NCBI GenBank assembly: GCA_934233735.1
Contig: CAKQGQ010000009.1
Location: 18,998-82,997 of the forward strand
Direction: 5' to 3'
DNA length: 64,000 nt
From: an uncultured Clostridia bacterium
GTDB lineage: Bacteria > Bacillota > Clostridia > Peptostreptococcales > Anaerovoracaceae
Below the pieces are notes generated by a model. The model worked only from the letters and a program-made list of their open reading frames with translations. It did no database searches and had not been told where the DNA came from. The first letter of the stretch is position 1, and each line of letters starts with the position of its first letter. Positions 62,262 to 64,000 of this stretch are shown in pieces. The position numbers and the translations under genes were made by a program.

Positions 62262-62836
62262 AGAAAAAACATTGGTACGATTATCTATGGGTCTATGCCA
62301 TAGTCTACTTTGCACTGGGCTTTTTTAATATCCTCTTTGCATGGCTCGGCATGATCGACTTCCTGCTGCCGCTGATTTTAGCTATCTTCGGTGGAAACAA
62401 GTTTTTCTGTAACCACCTCTGCGGACGGGGGCAGCTGTTCAGCAAGCTGGGGACCGATCTGAAATGCTCCCGCTGCAAGCCGACACCGCGCTGGATGTCC
62501 TCCAAGTGGTTCCGCTACGGCTTTTTGATCTTTTTCCTGACGATGTTCGGCAATATGGTGTTCCAGACCTATCTGGTCGCTGCGGGTGCGGCGTCTCTGC
62601 GGGAGGCGATTCAGCTGTTCTGGACATTCCGTGTGCCGTGGGACTGGACATATACATCCGGTACAGTCTCTGATTGGGTGGCGCAGTTCAGCTTTGGCTT
62701 TTACAGTCTCATGCTGACCTCTCTGCTGCTGGGTCTGATCGTTATGGTGCTCTACAAGCCCCGTACATGGTGTGCATTTTGTCCGATGGGAACCATGACG
62801 CAAAGTATTTGCAAAATAAAAAACAAAAATAATTGA
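62258..62836 (+). CDS. Membrane Fe-S protein, NapH/CcoG-like
   Basis: 192 residues, four helices. Carries FFCNHLCGRGQLFSKLG, LKCSRCKPTPRW and WCAFCPMGTMT, cysteine patterns of the NapH/YccM/RdxA group, although the standard two-cluster C-terminal motif is missing. It may pass electrons between the quinone/membrane side and the ferredoxin. Start at 62258 overlaps the ferredoxin stop; earlier ATG at 62204 lies inside that gene. Confidence 0.8.
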   Translation: MKKKHWYDYLWVYAIVYFALGFFNILFAWLGMIDFLLPLILAIFGGNKFFCNHLCGRGQLFSKLGTDLKCSRCKPTPRWMSSKWFRYGFLIFFLTMFGNMVFQTYLVAAGAASLREAIQLFWTFRVPWDWTYTSGTVSDWVAQFSFGFYSLMLTSLLLGLIVMVLYKPRTWCAFCPMGTMTQSICKIKNKNN

Positions 62837-62859
62837 AAATAATGAAAGGAGTTGTTCTT

Positions 62860-63180
62860 ATGGCTGAATTAAAAATTACCGCTGCAAATTTTGAAAATGA
62901 GGTTCTGCGTTCCGATAAGCCCGTTTTGCTGGATTTCTATGCCGATTGGTGCGGTCCGTGCAGAATGCTTTCTCCTGTACTGCATGAGCTTGCCGAAGAA
63001 AATAGCAGCACGCTCAAGGTAGGCAAGGTCAATGTGGACGAGCAAACAGAGCTTGCTGCTCGCTTTCAGGTGTCCAGCATCCCGATGCTGGTCGTGTTCA
63101 AGGATGGAAAGGTCGCTGCCAAATCGGTCGGCTATCGGTCAAAGGCAGAGATCGCCGCAATGATGGAGGATGCAAGATGA
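62860..63180 (+). CDS. trxA: Thioredoxin
   Basis: 106 residues with LDFYADWCGPCRMLSPVL (WCGPC active site), cis-proline in SSIPMLVVF and normal length. Reduces disulfides in proteins. AAAGGAG 9 bases upstream; a longer start at 62833 is unlikely. With the broken FTR and CoA-disulfide reductase genes on each side it once formed a full thiol-redox set. Confidence 0.94.
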   Translation: MAELKITAANFENEVLRSDKPVLLDFYADWCGPCRMLSPVLHELAEENSSTLKVGKVNVDEQTELAARFQVSSIPMLVVFKDGKVAAKSVGYRSKAEIAAMMEDAR

Positions 63181-63428
63181 AAGTTGTGATTGTGGGCGGC
63201 GTGACGCTGCTGGATGTCCTGCGTGAGCACCTGGATGCGTTAGACCGAAGCAAGCCGGTCTATGTGAATTGCCAGACAGGGCTTCGCAGTTATCTTGCCT
63301 GTCGACTTTTGACACAGCACGGCTTCACCTGTACCCATCTCTCCGGCGGATACAGCTTTTATCAAGTCATTACTCAAGAACGTCAGACAGCGCAGAGTGC
63401 CTATCCCTGCGGAATGGAGACCGTATGA
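63177..63428 (+). pseudogene. Internally deleted CoA-disulfide reductase/rhodanese gene
   Basis: 83 residues. MKVVIVGGV is the first strand of the FAD-binding domain of CoA-disulfide reductase-like enzymes; it then jumps straight to the C-terminal rhodanese part (LREHLDALDRSKPVYVNCQT, GLRSYLACRLLTQHGFTCTH, LSGGYSFY) with the cysteine in NCQTG intact. About 450 residues of FAD/NAD domains are missing, in frame. A short rhodanese-like product might still be made. ATG overlaps the thioredoxin stop. Confidence 0.78.
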
Positions 63429-63598
63429 CCGAGAAGCTCAATCGCCAAAGGTTCGTATTCCCAAGCGATAAAGCATTACTGAAATCCCTCTGTCTTTCAA
63501 CCTTGCAGGCTACAAAGAAATGGCCTCAGCCGCTAAGAAACCGGGGCAAGGTTTACGGAGAATTTACAGTCATGTACGAGGGGCGCATCCCGTGCTAA
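63425..63598 (+). mobile_element. IS256 (mutator)-type transposase, C-terminal remnant
   Basis: 57 residues. From about residue 7 reads RQRFVFPSDKALLKSLCLST, then TKKWPQPLRNRGKVYGEFTV and MYEGRIP, the known tail of IS256-family transposases (FPS.KAL...L.... TKKW..P.RNW). The catalytic part is gone. It directly abuts the rhodanese remnant (ATGA) and marks the right edge of the accessory island. Confidence 0.75.
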
Positions 63599-63615
63599 AC
63601 TAACAGAGAGATAAG

Positions 63616-63648
63616 CAAGGACTCCTCCGAAAATCGAAGGAGCCCTTG
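63616..63648 (+). terminator. Hairpin behind the IS256 remnant
   Basis: CAAGG-A-CTCC and GGAG-CCCTTG arms with a short loop, then CATTTTTT; probably the IS end or a terminator. Confidence 0.5.
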
Positions 63649-63740
63649 ACATTTTTTGAATCATAGTTTATATTGTCAGCAAGCAAGACACCTGCTGAAA
63701 TGCGAGTGCTAAAGCTATCTAATTACCATAGAAGGCTAAT

Positions 63741-63922
63741 TTACAGAAAAACTTTCACCCTCGTCTCTCCCGAAAGTAACTCGATTGCCTGATTTTTGTA
63801 CCATTTTTTAATTGAATATCCAACGATTCCGTCCCACAACTGATTTTGGAGAATTTCCGTTAGCCCACGATTCCATCCCACAGTTGATTTTGGAGAAACC
63901 ACAAGTAATTTTGGATACCCAT
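63741..63922 (-). pseudogene. Small unknown gene broken by a 44-bp duplication
   Basis: AAAAGGAGG and ATG at 63922 open MGIQNYLWFLQNQLWDGIVG, then TAA at 63860-63862. A repeat (63824-63853 and 63868-63897) re-enters as ILQNQLWDGIVGYSIKKWYK in the next frame and runs to TAA at 63741-63743. Removing 44 bases would give a protein of about 45 residues. Family not recognised. Confidence 0.5.
63824..63897. repeat. Direct repeat, 30 bases, 27 identical
   Basis: CGATTCCGTCCCACAACTG... at 63824-63853 and CGATTCCATCCCACAGTTG... at 63868-63897, offset 44 bases. Confidence 0.85.
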
Positions 63923-63960
63923 CTTTTTTTCCTCCTTTTACACTTACTTAATTAAATATA

Positions 63961-63996
63961 TTTGATAGAATAGGTAATAATATTGGTACTATCAAA
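63961..63996. repeat. Inverted repeat near the right edge
   Basis: TTTGATAG (63961-63968) and CTATCAAA (63989-63996), perfect eight-base arms, 20-base spacer. About 40 bases upstream of the broken small gene; possible operator. Confidence 0.55.
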
Positions 63997-64000
63997 GTCA

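Overview
The window looks like a chromosomal segment of an anaerobic Gram-positive of the class Clostridia. Evidence: spoIIID behind a sigma-E-type promoter, pyruvate formate-lyase with its activase, an arginine deiminase (arc) operon, oxygen-defence genes of the rubrerythrin/desulfoferrodoxin kind, strong AGGAGG ribosome sites, consensus sigma-A promoters and a tryptophan T-box. A more exact placement (for example the Anaerovoracaceae/Family XIII) is a guess. No rRNA, tRNA or CRISPR array was seen.

Layout. (1) 0-2.2 kb: 3' end of an altronate dehydratase-like gene, then a lipoprotein and an alpha/beta hydrolase. (2) 2.3-13.6 kb: a nine-gene minus-strand operon that starts with a diguanylate cyclase and ends with an EAL protein. 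Between them lie VTC, DUF4956, CotH-kinase, glycoside-hydrolase-like, HEAT-repeat, glycosyltransferase 2 and DivIVA-like genes; this is the strongest candidate for an undescribed system, a c-di-GMP-controlled envelope polymer machine. (3) 13.9-21.0 kb: an eight-gene, translationally coupled ABC-transporter operon under a GntR/YtrA-type regulator with two exact-copy operators at its promoter; it carries two paralogous permeases and two paralogous large extracytoplasmic proteins. (4) 21-33.7 kb: NhaC antiporter, AI-2E-family exporter, arcA-arcB-arcC, a MocR regulator lacking the PLP lysine, an RNA methyltransferase, mreB, acyl-CoA synthetase and a divergent DUF1836 gene. (5) 33.7-41 kb: Trp T-box with a TrpX-type ABC transporter, pflA/pflB, a repeat-rich 0.77-kb intergenic stretch and spoIIID. 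(6) 41-48.7 kb: sortase-anchored surface protein, DUF308 protein, PerR-rubrerythrin-desulfoferrodoxin operon with two PerR boxes, M20 amidohydrolase, PHP phosphoesterase, SPFH/RHH pair and an FTR-like protein. (7) 49-57.9 kb: MalT-like LuxR regulator, DUF2442 protein, a large LRR surface protein, an ATPase and a frameshifted AgcS symporter.

(8) 57.9-63.6 kb is an accessory island, visibly richer in GC, with methyltransferase, AraC, DUF134-NifX and Crp/Fnr genes and a redox operon (ferredoxin, NapH-like membrane protein, thioredoxin). It is decaying: an FTR-like gene and a CoA-disulfide-reductase-like gene both keep their start codons but have lost their middles, an ATC-hydrolase-like gene is truncated, and an IS256-type transposase tail closes the block. 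The last 0.4 kb holds a small gene broken by a 44-bp duplication.

How they work together (inference): regions 2 and 3 are envelope functions; arc, pfl and NhaC serve anaerobic energy and pH balance; the PerR operon and the redox island handle oxygen and thiol stress.
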